Source: Oikopleura dioica
Lineage: Eukaryota > Chordata > Appendicularia > Copelata > Oikopleuridae
Assembly (NCBI GenBank): GCA_907165135.1
Contig: OU015566.1
Span: 3,164,501-3,228,500, forward strand
Direction of reading: 5' to 3'
DNA length: 64,000 bases
The notes below the pieces were generated by a model that ran no database searches, was not told the DNA's origin, and saw only the letters and a program-made list of their open reading frames with translations. This document shows positions 33,958-45,240 of the stretch, piece by piece (the first letter of the stretch is position 1; each line of letters begins with the position of its first letter). The translations under genes were made by a program, and so were the position numbers.

Positions 33958-34303
33958 TCTCCCGAAAAACCGTGCCTCTAAGTTTCGCTTGCGGACTTTG
34001 CACTTTTTCAAAACGCCCAGATCAGAGAACTCCGCCGGTAGCGCGCGACTGAACAGTAAATATCACCAACAGCCAGAATTTAATGCGAAAAGAGAAGTTA
34101 TATAATCGCTTATATAATGGTTACTTTGACTCTTGAAGCACAGGAACTGACGGACGACTTATTTGAAGAGGCCGGGCAAAAACAGGTCGCTCGGACGATT
34201 TGTAGGAAAAATTTTCGCTGGGAAAATCGGATGTGTCAGCTTTTTCTGGTGCTTTTTCTAGCGCTGCTGGAGCTGGAATTCTTCATTAAAAAAAGCTAAA
34301 AAA

Positions 34304-35091
34304 CTATGCTGGCTTACCGACAAAAGGAGTTATTTGAGAGAAATCTTCAGATGTATTTGACTCAAAAGATGATTTTCGTGACGTCGTTTTTGAGCATTTT
34401 ATCTGGCAAGAAACCGTCACAGGACTTTCCCACTCGATCCCTTCCAATCCAGCGGAAGAACTTGTTTGAACAAGAAAAGATTTGAGATAACTTGGCTGCT
34501 GTCCACCCTGGTCGACAATTTTATACTTTGCAAATTTGTCCATCGCAGCACCGGATGTGAAGAAGATCGCCTTTTGCTCGTGAAACGGGGCGGTCGAATG
34601 CTGGTTGAAAAGCTCCACACGGTTCGATTCTTCTTTTGCAGCATCATCTTGAAGGAACAGCTCCTCGGATTTGGATAGTGAGTTGGCAATTTCGTCGCCG
34701 CAATTTGAATGGAGGACTTTTTGGTCTTAATATATTTCCTGACACTTCCGACATCGTTGACAACACTGACATTTGTGTAAAAAGCCAGATAGCCAGTATT
34801 TTTCATAATTTTAATGCGAATCTCAAAAACTTCCTGACCAACAGTTACAAAATTTCAGTTACGTAACAACCTCTTCAACTCGTTCAAACTTGACCAAAGA
34901 CAACAGTTTCAAAATCTGCCCTTTCGCAGAATTTTCTTTTTTATTCGAAATTTCCAATTCGAAAAGAGGTCATTTCAAGGAGTGAACTCACTAAATGGGG
35001 TAACAACTGTATATTCTTTCCGCTCGGAACATCGAAAGACAAACACGTGACCGATCCTGTTTCTCCCGTCGCGTTTGTTCTTCTGCTTCAT
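34304..35091 (-). CDS. Unrecognised cytosolic protein, head-to-head with the NR5A gene
   Basis: Starts at ATG 35089-35091 (MKQKNKRDGRNRIGHVFVFR). Exons join through short introns to RQILKLLSLVKFERVEEV, then EVFEIRIKIMKNTGYLAFYT. A 41-nt intron leads into a longer exon with NQKVLHSNCGDEIANSLSK, FHEQKAIFFTSGAAMDKFAK and SPVTVSCQIK. There is no signal peptide or membrane helix. The N-terminal half looks beta-rich. The frame ends at TAG 34304-34306 after a GT donor, so one more short exon is possible. I recognise no family. Confidence 0.5.
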
Positions 35092-35182
35092 CGAACAAAT
35101 ATTTTATTCTGTTGGCAAATAACATAGCGAAGTTATCTTTATATTCCTTGAGCGACATTTCTCAGAAGAACTCTTTAAAAAT
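35092..35182. promoter_or_regulatory. 91-bp bidirectional promoter interval
   Basis: Only 91 bp separate the minus-strand ATG at 35091 from the NR5A ATG at 35183. Both promoters, or 5' UTRs, must share it. No TATA box is obvious. Confidence 0.4.
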
Positions 35183-36845
35183 ATGGATGATTTTTTCAAC
35201 GAAACAAGAGTTAACCAAATTGACCAAGAACCAATGAAACGAGAGAATACTAACACTCACGAACCCCTTATTCAGCAGTACCAATACCCAATAAGTCAGC
35301 CAATGGATGACTTTTTCGATAACCGACATTGGCAAAACGACGAAAACATGCAGGACTCCCCACAAGATCCCAATAATCAAACACCAAGTCCTTCGACTTC
35401 TCATGATTTTTTCGACCAACAACCTTCATTTGCCAACAACGAGCTTTCGTCTCCCCCTTCAAATCGCCGAGAAAAGCAAAGAGAGCCCTGTCCAGTCTGT
35501 GGCGACGTTGTGTCTGGATATCACTACGGAATACTGAGCTGCGAGAGTTGCAAGGGATTCTTTAAGCGGATCGTTCAGCTGAATAAGAAATACTATTGCT
35601 CGAATAATGATCAATGTACGATCACGAAGACAACGAGGAAGAAGTGCTCTTCTTGCAGATACAACGTAAGTTTCTGCTCATCCCTTTTCTGATTGGCAAT
35701 TTTCATTCTAGAAATGTATCCTTCTTGGAATGAAGCGCGAAGCCCTGAGAATCGGCGGTAATCGAGGCGGCCGATCTGCGCTGAAAGAAGAATACGATAA
35801 AGACCGAGCAAATCGCAAGAAAAAACGACTCGTCAGTTCCAGCTCGGACCAGAATCATAACGAACATCCTTTTCAACCGCTGGAAATGAAAAATGAAATG
35901 ACCGATTTTGACCCAAAACCGGCCAATTTTCTGACAAGCTTTGACTCGATCCTTGGAATGACGAATTTGGACATCATTAAGGATATCACATCGTCTTGGA
36001 TTCCCGAAGAACAAGTCGCGGAAAGAGTAAGGAGGGGTGAAATGCTGGTTTCTAGAGATTTTTAAGGCGCGAAAAGCGGTTGAAGGGATGATTTTCGTGA
36101 ACAAATACAGTGTGATCGATCACGTGATACGAATGGACGAACAGGTGTTGTTTTCAAAAGTGCTTTGGGCAAAACAAACTGCTGCTTTTAGAGAGTTGTC
36201 TACTGATGATCAGGTATTTTTCAACCTGATGCATGATGACAATTTTAAAGGTCAAAGCCCTCTGTAAATCCTGGCCGCATGTCATGTGCCTTGACCAAAT
36301 CTACCGCCAACTTTGGTTCTCTGACGAAAAGCATCTCCTCCTTGTCTCCGGGCGAAAAATTTCCCAGGAGAGCTTCTCGACTTATTTTGACCCCGGAGCG
36401 CAGAAAATGGCAGAAGAGATAATGAGGATTACGACTATTTACAAAAAGCTTAGGATTGATCGGACAGAGCTTATTTGCTTGATGATGTTTTCTATGTTCA
36501 TTTTGGACGAACGGGTAGGTAGCAAAAGGAAAAATATGGTCTGAATGTCTTCTAGCCACAGCATCAGCTGATTGCAGAACGAATCAAATCATGTTTACTG
36601 GATCATATTCAAACTCATTTTTCCGACCAGCCAGCGAGATTTCATGAATTAATGAATGCTTTCAGAGGTAAGAAAAAATCTACAAAAAAAGATAAAAATT
36701 CTGATAAAAAATATTTCTAGAAACATCCGAGCTCGCGCGAATAGGAACCGAATGGTTTCGCGAAAAGAAGCTCTACGGAATGATCCCAAGCACCTACATT
36801 CTATCCGAAGTCCTCGACAATGGAAACTCTTTAATGCAAGCATAA
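35183..36845 (+). CDS. NR5A (FTZ-F1/SF-1 type) nuclear receptor
   Basis: Exons join in phase through 38-46 nt introns. The N-terminus is Gln/Asp-rich with repeated DDFF and DFF motifs. The DNA-binding domain starts [14 protein letters not shown], has the P-box [10 protein letters not shown] and the second finger CSSCRYN|KC. It is followed by [17 protein letters not shown], which corresponds to the FTZ-F1 box of NR5 receptors (GMRLEAVRADRMRGGRNKF in vertebrates). The ligand-binding domain is shorter and divergent ([51 protein letters not shown]). The stop TAA is at 36843-36845, and the classic LLIEML activation helix is not obvious ([12 protein letters not shown]). NR5A proteins bind as monomers to extended half-sites and act as transcription factors. 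Confidence 0.85.
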
Positions 36846-36934
36846 GACCTTTCCTATTTTGTACAAAGCGCCGCTTCTCAATTCGTCTGCATCGCTTCTT
36901 TCGCTCGAATCTTTGAAACAAATAAGTAAATAAA

Positions 36935-37264
36935 TCAAAAATGAATAAACCCACTGTAGTAGAATTTTCCAGCGTCATTTTCTGTCGAAACAAAAAGGCC
37001 AGTTAGTTCTTGGTGGGTCAGATTTTGGTGGTAGTTTACTTGATTGTTGAGGCGGACTTTGACGAATTTGACGGAGCCGATTTCCGGGGCTTCGATTTCG
37101 AAGGCTTCAAGAGTCGAAGATTTAAAAGAAGATCCAATCGAGCAATTCACCCATTTCGTCTCTTGTCCATTTTGACCAAAAAGCTTGACTTGTAAAACTT
37201 CTCCATTCTCTTTATTTATCGCAATTCCTTCCGGACCGGTAGTGATTGAAATTATATAAATCAT
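36935..37264 (-). CDS. Small single-domain PLAT-like protein
   Basis: Single exon of 109 residues. It starts YIISITTGPEGIAINKENGE and continues VLQVKLFGQNGQETKWVNCS, LEAFEIEAPEIGSVKFVKVR and LFVSTENDAGKFYYSG. This is the beta-strand order of the PLAT/LH2 fold, with no other domain and no signal peptide. It resembles the domain at 32.9-33.6 kb. The stop TGA at 36935-36937 is only 90 bp from the convergent NR5A stop. Confidence 0.5.
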   Translation of the reverse strand: MIYIISITTGPEGIAINKENGEVLQVKLFGQNGQETKWVNCSIGSSFKSSTLEAFEIEAPEIGSVKFVKVRLNNQVNYHQNLTHQELTGLFVSTENDAGKFYYSGFIHF

Positions 37265-37506
37265 CCGTTTTCTCTTCGCCGCTTTTTTGTTGTTTTTGAA
37301 AGAGAGATTTTATTGAGGAGATGCGAGCTGACAAGGCCGTTTTTACGACTGGAGTGGTGAAAGAGATTTTAACTGACAGTTTGCTTCATCAATAACAAGT
37401 CAAATTAAAGTCACGACTGAATTTGATTTTCAAACTTAAAAAAATTCGATTAAAATTTTTCATCAATTAAATGGCGACAAAAGGGACTTTACTGTAATAC
37501 GGTCTC

Positions 37507-38749
37507 ATGAAATCTCTCCGTCTTCGTAAAGCTTTGTCTACTCATCGTTATTATTTGCCAAACGAATGTGATTCGTATCCCCGATCAAATATTGTAAATT
37601 CGAAAGAACAGAAAAGAGAGAAAATGTCTGAATATTCCCACTCTGAATTCACAGAACCTGCTCCTGAGAGTTTTGTTTCGTATGAAAAAGAATCTGGCGA
37701 TTCAAGAGCTTGTCAAGGTATTTTTTTAGCAAAAGTTTTGCATTCATTCTTTCATAAGCTCTCTCGAAAGAAGAAATTACATTTCTTATAAGACAAGAAA
37801 TGGGCTTTTATGAAACTGAACTAACAAGCCTGAAAAGAGAGCAGTATCAACTACGAAAGAAGAATGACGAGCTCGTCGAAAAAGTTAGCGATCTTGAGAA
37901 TCAAAATGAGAATCAGAAGCTGACAATCTCTGCTTTGGAAGAGAGAATTGAATTGAATCACGAGAATCAAGCCCTTAGCCAGAAGACAATCGAAACATTG
38001 GAAAATATGTTTAGCGTTTTGGAGAAAAAGTATCAATCTGCTATCCAAGGTCAAAAGAACCTCACTGAAACGATCGAAAATTTGAAGAATCAAGTCGAAT
38101 TTTTAAATTCTATTGAGCCTGATTCCGAAGAAAATACAGAAAACGTCTACGATCTTGTCTACGAAAATCCAAGAAAAAGCAAAAACGATGAGATAAACAC
38201 GAAAATGGAAACCCTTGCAATCCCAGCAATTCAAAAACCAATACATAGTAGCCTCCCACCTAAACCGAATCTTTTCAAATATCATACTCGTGACGATGTC
38301 GAACCATTTTTGAATGCCCTGAAAGATGACACAACTAACTTGAGTTTCAAAGTTTTGTTTTCAAAGCCAAATAATGAGGAGTTTTTCAAAGGAACCTTCG
38401 GGATTTACTACTATCCACGACTTTATCACACTCAGGCTGATGAAAAATTCTCTTCATTGGATATGGATTGGAGACGTTGGTTCGCGAAAGAGACAGTTAC
38501 TATGAATTGGTTTTCATCCTGTATTCGCCTATTGACAGAAAGCTGTACTTGCAAGCTAGCTTTGATGGTGATAACAAATTGGATCCAAGGAAAATATTGA
38601 GTTCGAGAGATCGAGCTATTAAAGACTCAGGAACAATTAAAATTGACTCAGATAATCTAAATTTTGTGCGACTGAAAATCGACGTCCCAAAGCAAAGTTT
38701 CACAAAACAAATTGTTACGTATTATGTTTCATCTGACTGTCTCATATAG
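37507..38749 (+). CDS. Coiled-coil protein with C-terminal beta-rich domain
   Basis: Exon 1 may start at ATG 37507 or 37624 (MSEYSHSEFTEPAPESFVSY). An 80-nt intron joins it to a long exon at 37798. That exon encodes a coiled coil (REQYQLRKKNDELVEKVSDL, SVLEKKYQSAIQGQKNLTE), a linker with Tyr motifs (ENVYDLVYENP) and a compact domain (EEFFKGTFGIYYYPRLYHTQ, then YYELVFILYSPIDRKLYLQ). At 38443-38447 (A5) the frame shifts by one. Either one extra A (giving DEKILFIGYGLETLVRERD) or a 35-nt GA..AG intron (38439-38473) restores it. Stop TAG at 38747-38749. Family unknown. Confidence 0.6.
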
Positions 38750-38818
38750 TTTTAACAAATACATGAGCATATTTCTGATGATCTGCTGCAATAAAGACAA
38801 TTTTATTATACAATAACG

Positions 38819-41207
38819 TTATGTTTTGTATTTGAGGGCATTTTCAGGATCATATTTGATCTTTTTGATCTCGTCTTTCGTCAGTCCGTAGGAGCTGAAT
38901 CGATCGTCGGTGATATTGTCCAACTGTCCCTTGTGCTTTCGCTTCTTCTTTATCTTCTTCTCCTTCTTTTCAACTTCCTGCGCCGGCTCTTCTTCGCTCT
39001 TTTCTTCCTGAAAACAATCAGTTATCTCCGACATCAAGAAAAAAGCCTAACCTGGTCCTCGCCTTCTTCCAAAAGCTGTCTTTCCTTCAGCTTTCTTCGC
39101 CGTTTCGAATTAATCTTTCGATTCTTCTTCGGCTCCTGGGCCTTTTCAACCTCGTATTCGTCCCCATAAATACTTTTGAAGATCTGTTTCTTTTTCGCTT
39201 CGATCTTTTTCGGGTTCGTCCAGAATTTGTTCTTCGTAAATCCATCGTCTTGAAAGAAAGAATAAAAATACAGTCAAAAGAGTGACTCCCTACCTTTCCA
39301 TTGAGTGACTCTCTTCAAACCGACCCACTGATTCAGCTCTGCATCTGTAGCATTCAGTAGCTCATCAGCTGTTAGTCCATAATCTTCCTTGTCAACCTCC
39401 CTAAAAACGACAATAGAAGACCACCACTTCCCTTTTTATCCTCCTACCGATATCTAAACTTGCAGGCAGTGTCGCCGACCATATCAACTTGATAGTCCAG
39501 CTCGTCGATTTCTTTGGCAATTTCGGGGAACTTTTCTTTCGCTTCTTCGTAATCATCTGTCTCGCGAATTCGTCCACGGCCACCGCGCTTCTTTTTCTGC
39601 TTTCGTTCCTTTTTCGCTTTTCGTTTTGTTTCTGCCTGTTCTTCTTCCCATTCTTCCAGGTCGGAAAAGACCGGCTAAAAACGTCACAAGTCATATCAAG
39701 TGTAGAAAAGCGGGCATACCTTTATGAGCTCTCCATTTTCGTCGAATTCGTCTTCTCCTAAATTCGCAGCTAGCTTTTCCACGAGTTCTTCGTGCTTGTC
39801 CGGGTCAAAATCGCCCTTCAACAAGCTCGGATCGATGTCGATATCGGACACTCCAAGCGCTAGAAAAGAAGGAAGATAAGGCTAAGGAGAGAATGAGGCA
39901 TTTCTTACCGGACTTGAGCTCTTCCATTTTCGCCATGAGTTCTTCTTCTTTGATGTGTTTCATTCTAGCCATATTTTCTTTGTATTCCTTTTCTTTCTTC
40001 ATTTTGCGTTCTTTCTTTTCCTGTCGTTTCTTTGCTTTTGCTTCTGACTTCGTATCCTAAAGAAAATTGTCAGAAAAGACAATTCTAGCGCTTTTAAATC
40101 CCAAAATCGAGAAGCTGCAAGCGGCTTCCTGATCTCAAGAAATACAGAATGGCTACTGTAGTTAGCGAAATACCTGTCGCAAGCTGTCAGGAACACCATT
40201 TCTCGGGTAAGCTTTTGGTTCCCTCGATTCTTCTCGCTCAAACTTCGTTTTCAAAACGTCGACAGATTCTTTGACTTCGTCTGTTTCAAGTTTTCTCGAC
40301 GAAAAGAGGTCTTCTCCGTCGCTTTCTTCCTCCTCGGACGATTCTTGAGCTGCTTTGCCGTTTTCTTTGTGGTATTTCAGCGCGACAAGTTCTTCTCCAG
40401 AAGAATAATCTACAAAAATGGTGAAAAAGCGAAGAAAAGTCGGTCTTACCTTGATCAGATTCATCTTCATTCCAAGCCGCATTCATCAAATACTGCTTGA
40501 CAAACTTTTCCTTTTCGTCCAAGTTCTTATTCGCCAGCAAATCCCAGTCAATGTCCTTTTCTGTCGCGACGCCGGACTTGATCGCTTTCTTCGAAAAGAT
40601 TTCATCCTCGGAATCGGAGCCAGAATCGGACTCGGCGAGTTTTGCGAATTCGGACTTGATTTCTTCTTGTTCTTCCTGAATAAATCTCATGAATTGGAAC
40701 TCCATTCACTCACGTACCTTATGCGATTTCCCACTCGTAGACGGTCTGGTCAATTCTTCCATTTCTTCAGCTTCTTCATCGACGATTCCGCCCTTCTTCA
40801 GCACCACATTTCTTTCGTAATCTTTCAAAGTCAAGGATTTCTCTGTTTTCGTCTTTTCGTTTTCATCCTCTTCAGAATCAGTTTCATAAAATTTCGTTTT
40901 GGAATCGTAAATCGACGGGTCGTTTCGTTTCAACGCATCCAGCGCTAGAATTTGATAGGTTTTGAGGGAGAATCAAGGGCAAATTTTACTTTTTAAAAAG
41001 CCAAGAGTAGATTTTTTTGGTGAACTGCGGGTCTTCCTCTTCTTCCTCGGAAGTTGATTCTTCATCTGATGACCCAAAGCGGTCTTTGAAGCGCTAGAAT
41101 TATTTTCTCTTATCAATTATTCGCGCTGAAAATAGTACCTGTAATGTCTCTTTTCGTCTGTACGAGTCATAATGATCTGCAAATTTTTTGTTCACTTTGA
41201 ATCCCAT
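38819..41207 (-). CDS. KRI1: KRI1-like small-subunit ribosome biogenesis protein
   Basis: Starts MGFKVNKKFADHYDSYRRKE (ATG 41205-41207) and runs through about nine small exons to TAA 38819-38821. Recognisable KRI1 blocks: the N-terminal KFA..YD..RRKE..QR.KDRFG; LDALKRNDPSIYD; long acidic Ser/Glu tracts; EEQEEIKSEFAK; RMKHIKEEELMAKMEELK; DFDPDKHEELVEKLAANLGED; and the Kri1 C-terminal domain with DYGLTADELLNATDAELNQW and LDNITDDRFSSYGLTKDEIK. KRI1 acts in the nucleolus in 18S rRNA processing. The junction at 40990-40994 (A5 before GT) is out of phase by one or two bases if the canonical donor is used, although KTL..LK..DP should follow directly. Confidence 0.9.
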
Positions 41208-41663
41208 TATTCTCGTTTTTTCTTATTTCTCTATTTTTTCTGAAAAAATGGATTTTAATTTTTTTCCTTAGAGAGAAAATTGAGGCCAATAAGAGCGCGC
41301 CGCGCGCTATTTGAATATCTGAGGAAGCAAATCTAGAGAAACCGCTTGAAATTGGTCAATTCGGGGAGCTCTAGTTAGCAAGTTTTTCTAAAAGTATTTT
41401 TTTTTGTTAGAAATTCTATATTTTTATTTTGAAAAATGGCAAATCATCTAAAACAGAAAGTATCAACAACGCAACGGAAAACGAATATCAAGTATCAACA
41501 AAGTGGTTAAACTTGCACGACATATCATTAGAGCTCTCTATTGCAAGAGTGCTGAATTTCGCTCATGAACTCATCTAGTGGCGAGGGCGACTTCCGAAGT
41601 CGTCAAATTCAAAAACGAATGTGTTTCTCAATTTTTTTCAGAGAGAACTATTTTCATTTAACA

Positions 41664-42298
41664 ATGAAGATAAAGGTATTTCAAGAGATTTTAATGAATA
41701 ATTTTATTTTATTTAGATATTCTTTTTGCTTTTCTCTTCGATTGCGAGTAAATCGCTGAGCATTCCATCAGCTTCCGCATGGAAAGAAATTCTTGAAGCC
41801 TACGACACTGTCCTCGAAAAGGTCTCTCAAGAAGAAAGTGATTGCCTCGCCGTCACACCGAAGAAAATACGAGCCTTCTTCGAAAGAGTCGAGAATTTTC
41901 CTGCAAGAGTGAAAGATGACTGCGCTGAGTTTGCCGGATCCGGCAACGAGAATGACTTCATCCGTCCATCAGTCGACAATCCTAACAGGATAGAAATGAT
42001 GCACAATTTTTACGAATCGATTAAGAGTTTTCACAACGCTTTCGTCTGCATGGACGGTAATACGAACAAAAAATGGCGATCGAAAATCATGGTTCGCTAC
42101 ATCAATCGACAAATTAGATGGACAGAAAAAAGAGGATGCGGAGAGAACGAAAAAACGCCTGAAGAACAGCTAAAACTCTTGCTTGAATCAACTGGTTGGA
42201 AACCTTTTTGTTTCACTGGAGAAGCGATTGAGACTTTTTGTAACCCAGAAAGGATCGAGAAACTCGCTCTTCCTCACAAAATGAAGTGTCCTATCTAG
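41664..42298 (+). CDS. Small secreted protein, duplicate 1, C-terminus cut by a MITE
   Basis: Exon 1 (41664-41675, MKIK) joins across a 41-nt intron to exon 2, completing a signal peptide (IFFLLFSSIAS). The mature part has conserved Cys (ESDCLAVTPKKIRAFFERVE, VKDDCAEFAGSGNENDFIRP, NAFVCMDGNTNKKW). It is closely similar to the gene at 44225, but stops at TAG 42296-42298, which is the first three bases of the inserted element. Beyond the element, the 8-bp duplication continues the same frame into SECIEPTTSP and a TAA, as in the intact copy. 197 residues as it stands. Function unknown. Confidence 0.7.
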
Positions 42299-42783
42299 GG
42301 TGGGTCACTTTTCTAACAATTTTTCTGTACGCTTTGTTTTTTGAGCTTATCTGATAGAGCTCGTTGCGCTGATCATTTTGAGCCCTCAAATACCTCCATA
42401 CCCTTCCGGGAAAATACTTTTGCAGAATCTGGGAAATCATGAAAATTGAAAAATTTTGGTCAAATTAGAGTCAATTCCGGTATAGTCAGAGCTTTAAAAT
42501 GTGTATAAGATAAGTTCCTGTAGTTTCCCGGAGTAGATTCGGGTATCGAATTGACGAGCTTGACGAGTTCTATCTGATGACGTCATAATATCACGTGATA
42601 TGGGGGTGTGCCCAAAAGTTATTCTAGAAAAACCATTTTTTCGAACATGAATTTTTCAAAAAAGAACCCCAAAAAAATTTTTTTTCCGAATCTATTGAAA
42701 AAAGTTCTTTATTCGGGTCAGATCTATCACCTGATAAAATTAAATCAAGTTCGGAAGACCAATCATGAAAGTGACCCACTCTA
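42296..42783. mobile_element. hAT-like MITE in the 3' coding end of duplicate 1
   Basis: Ends TAGGGTGGGTCACTTTT and the inverse of TAGAGTGGGTCACTTT, 488 bp, flanked by the perfect 8-bp direct repeat GTCCTATC (42288-42295, 42784-42791). It is absent from the paralogous site near 44890. Insertion after the tandem duplication follows directly. Confidence 0.85.
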
Positions 42784-42910
42784 GTCCTATCTTTTCTGAA
42801 TGCATCGAACCTACCACTAGCCCAAGTATACTTCTTGGAAAATAAACTCATTTTTTTTTTATTTTGTCGGCTTATTTTATGCTTTAAAGTTTATTCGTGT
42901 GTTTTCAATT

Positions 42911-43228
42911 TTACATAGAAATCAGTCGAATCTGCTCAGAGCTCATTTGTTCAACTTTGTACTTTTTCGTGATATCGTCGTGTCTCGCACTCCAGGCGGC
43001 GCCGATCTTCGGCACTTGCTGGAAAAACTCAATTAGTCCGATGAAAACTGTGATCAAGCCAGTAATGAACATGATCCAAATCGCGATCGTCTTCTGATGC
43101 GGGCGGGAGATGTAGCAAGTGACGATGTTGCTGAATGGTTCACGATCTATTGGCTTGTCGAAAAGGTTGTAAAAGTACCATTTCTTTCGGACATCGGCAT
43201 TACCAAGTCCACTTAGCTGAGCAGGCAT
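42911..43228 (-). pseudogene. Connexin-like 3' fragment, decayed copy
   Basis: The frame encodes IVTCYISRPHQKTIAIWIMF and ITGLITVFIGLIEF, the connexin end of extracellular loop 2 plus fourth membrane helix (SRP..KTI). Compared with the copy at 45.2 kb, two of the three loop Cys are gone (IDREPFSNIVTC in place of CDREPCNNIVTC). Upstream sequence is unrelated and runs into a GAGCT repeat. It is therefore a truncated, decayed duplicate. Confidence 0.65.
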
Positions 43229-43255
43229 GCGCAGAGTTGCAAATTTTGCTTTATT

Positions 43256-43625
43256 TTCGCTGAGCTGAGCTGAGCTGAGTGAGAAATTCTCTGAGCTGAG
43301 CTGAGCTGGCCTATTTCGGAGCTCACTGAGCTGAGCTAGCCATTTTCAGAGGTCATTGAGCTGAGCTGAGCTGAGCAGACCTTTTTTAAGGTAGTTGAGC
43401 TGAGCAGACCCAAATTCGAGCTGAGCTGAGCTGAGTGAGCTGATTTGAGCTATTTTTTAGTAGTGAAATTGTGTTAAAATCATTGAGCTGAGCTGAATGA
43501 TACTTGTCTGAGCTGAGCTGAGCAGATAAATTCATTTTCGTAAATCAGTGAGCTGAGTTGAGCTGAGTGACTGCTCAGCTCACTCAGCCAGCTCAGCTCA
43601 CTCAGCTCAGCAAATTTGCAACTCT
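43256..43625. repeat. GAGCT/GCTGA pentanucleotide repeat tract
   Basis: Dense, imperfect runs of GAGCTGAGCTGAGCT broken by short unique phrases. The last 60 bp appear in the opposite orientation (CAGCTCACTCAGC), making a large snap-back. It separates the two duplication copies. Confidence 0.85.
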
Positions 43626-44005
43626 GGGCACGCGATGCATGAAAATGATCGTCTTGTCGAGCTCTACATTGGCATCTAGGTCTCAACCCTTTTCATCCAT
43701 TTATTCTCGAAATCAATATTTTCAGAAAACAGCTGATTTCAAAAAAGGCTGAAAAAAAATAAATTTCAAGGGTTCATACCATGATGCCGATGTAAAGTTC
43801 GACAAGACGATTATCTTCATGTATCGCTCAGAAATCTTTATTGAAAATCGTCTTAGGAATCGAGTCCATTCGGGGAACTAAGAAGAAAATAAGAAGGTTT
43901 TTTAACTTATTTTTACAAACATAAGAGTAGGCTGTTTTCAAAAACAATAAGATGAGTTTTTAGAGAGCTATTTAACTTCGAATTGACAAATATCTTCTAC
44001 GTTCA

Positions 44006-45240
44006 AAAATGGCAAATCATCAAAAACAGAAAATATCAACGCAACGGCAAAAAATATCAAGTATGAACAAAGTGGTTAAACTTGCATGACATACCATTAG
44101 AGCTCTCTATTACAAGAGTGCTGAATTTCGCTCATGAACTCATCTAGTGGAAAGGGCGACTTCGTCAAATTGAAAAACGAATGTGTTTCTCGATTTTTTC
44201 AGAGAGAACGATTTTCATTTCAAAATGAAGATGAAGGTATTTCAAGAGATTTTCTTTTCAGAATAATTTTATTTTATTTAGATATTCTTTTTGCTTTTCT
44301 CTTCGATTGTGAGTAAATCGCTGAGCATTTCATCAGCTACCGCATGGAAAGAAATCGTTGAAGCCTACGAGACTGTTCTCGAAAAAGTCTCTCAAAGCGA
44401 AAATGATTGCCTTGCCGTAACACCGAAGAAAATACGAGGCTTCTTTGAAAGAGTCGAGAATTTTGGTGCAAGAGTGAAAGATAACTGCGCTGAATTTGCT
44501 GGATCCGGCGACGAGAATGACTTCATCCGTCCATCAGTCGACAATCCTAACAGGATAGAAATGATGCACAATTTTTACGAATCGATTAAGAGTTTTCACA
44601 ACGCTTTCGTTTGCATGGACGGTAATACGAACAAAAAATGGCGATCAAAAAACATGGTTCACTACATCAATCGACAAATAAGATGGACAGAAAAAAGAGG
44701 GTGCGATACAGAGAAAGAAAAAACGCGTGGGAAACAGCAAAAAGAAAAAGCGCCTGTCAAACAGCAAAAAATCGTGATTGGACCAACCGGTCTGCAATCT
44801 TTATGTTTCTCTAAAAATTTGATTGAACTTTTTTGCAAACCAGAAACTGTCCAGAAATTCCCTCATCACAAAGAGAGTTGTCCTAACTATTCTGAATGCA
44901 TCGAACGCCCTATCAGTAGCCCTAAGTTCCCTGCTCTCTGTGGAAAATAAATTCAATTTTTTGTCAACATGTGAGTTTTATTCGTCCATTATCAATTTTA
45001 CATAGAAGTCAGTCGAATCTGCTCAGAGCTCATTTGTTCAACTTTGTACTTTTTCGTGATATCGTCGTGTCTCGCACTCCAGGCGGCGCCGATCTTCGGC
45101 ACTTGTTGAATAAACTCAATGAGTCCGATGAAAACCGTGATCAAGCCAGTAATGAACATGATCCAAATCGCGATCGTCTTCTGATGCGGGCGGGAGATGT
45201 AGCAAGTGACGATGTTGTTGCATGGTTCGCGGTCGCATTG
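44006..45240. repeat. Tandem segmental duplication, copy 2
   Basis: Partner of 41434-43155, without the MITE. The upstream phrase CTCATGAACTCATCTAGTGG and the 3' connexin region are both shared. Confidence 0.8.
44225..44950 (+). CDS. Small secreted protein, duplicate 2 (intact)
   Basis: Exon 1 (44225-44236, MKMK), a 45-nt intron, then exon 2 to TAA 44948-44950: 226 residues. Signal peptide IFFLLFSSIVS. Conserved blocks as in duplicate 1, plus a Lys/Gln-rich insertion (TEKEKTRGKQQKEKAPVKQQ) and the intact Cys-containing C-terminus (KESCPNYSECIERP). It has about nine Cys overall. I recognise no family; a structural secreted protein is possible but not shown. Confidence 0.7.

Larger units (their letters stand above)
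41434..43155. repeat. Tandem segmental duplication, copy 1
   Basis: From GGCAAATCATCTAAAACAGA to the connexin-like region ending CACGATCTATTGGC. It matches 44006-45240 in order and orientation, apart from the 488-bp element at 42296-42783 present only here. Each copy has a plus-strand secreted-protein gene and the 3' part of a minus-strand connexin-like gene. Confidence 0.8.

Noticed and set aside
34740-34800. Apparent frameshift at an A5 run in the 34.3-35.1 kb gene
   Set aside because: A normal 41-nt GT..AG intron starting at GTGTTG joins the two frames in phase, so no base insertion is needed.
40418-40948. Plus-strand 176-codon frame
   Set aside because: It is antisense to KRI1 exons, whose conserved blocks leave no doubt about the coding strand.
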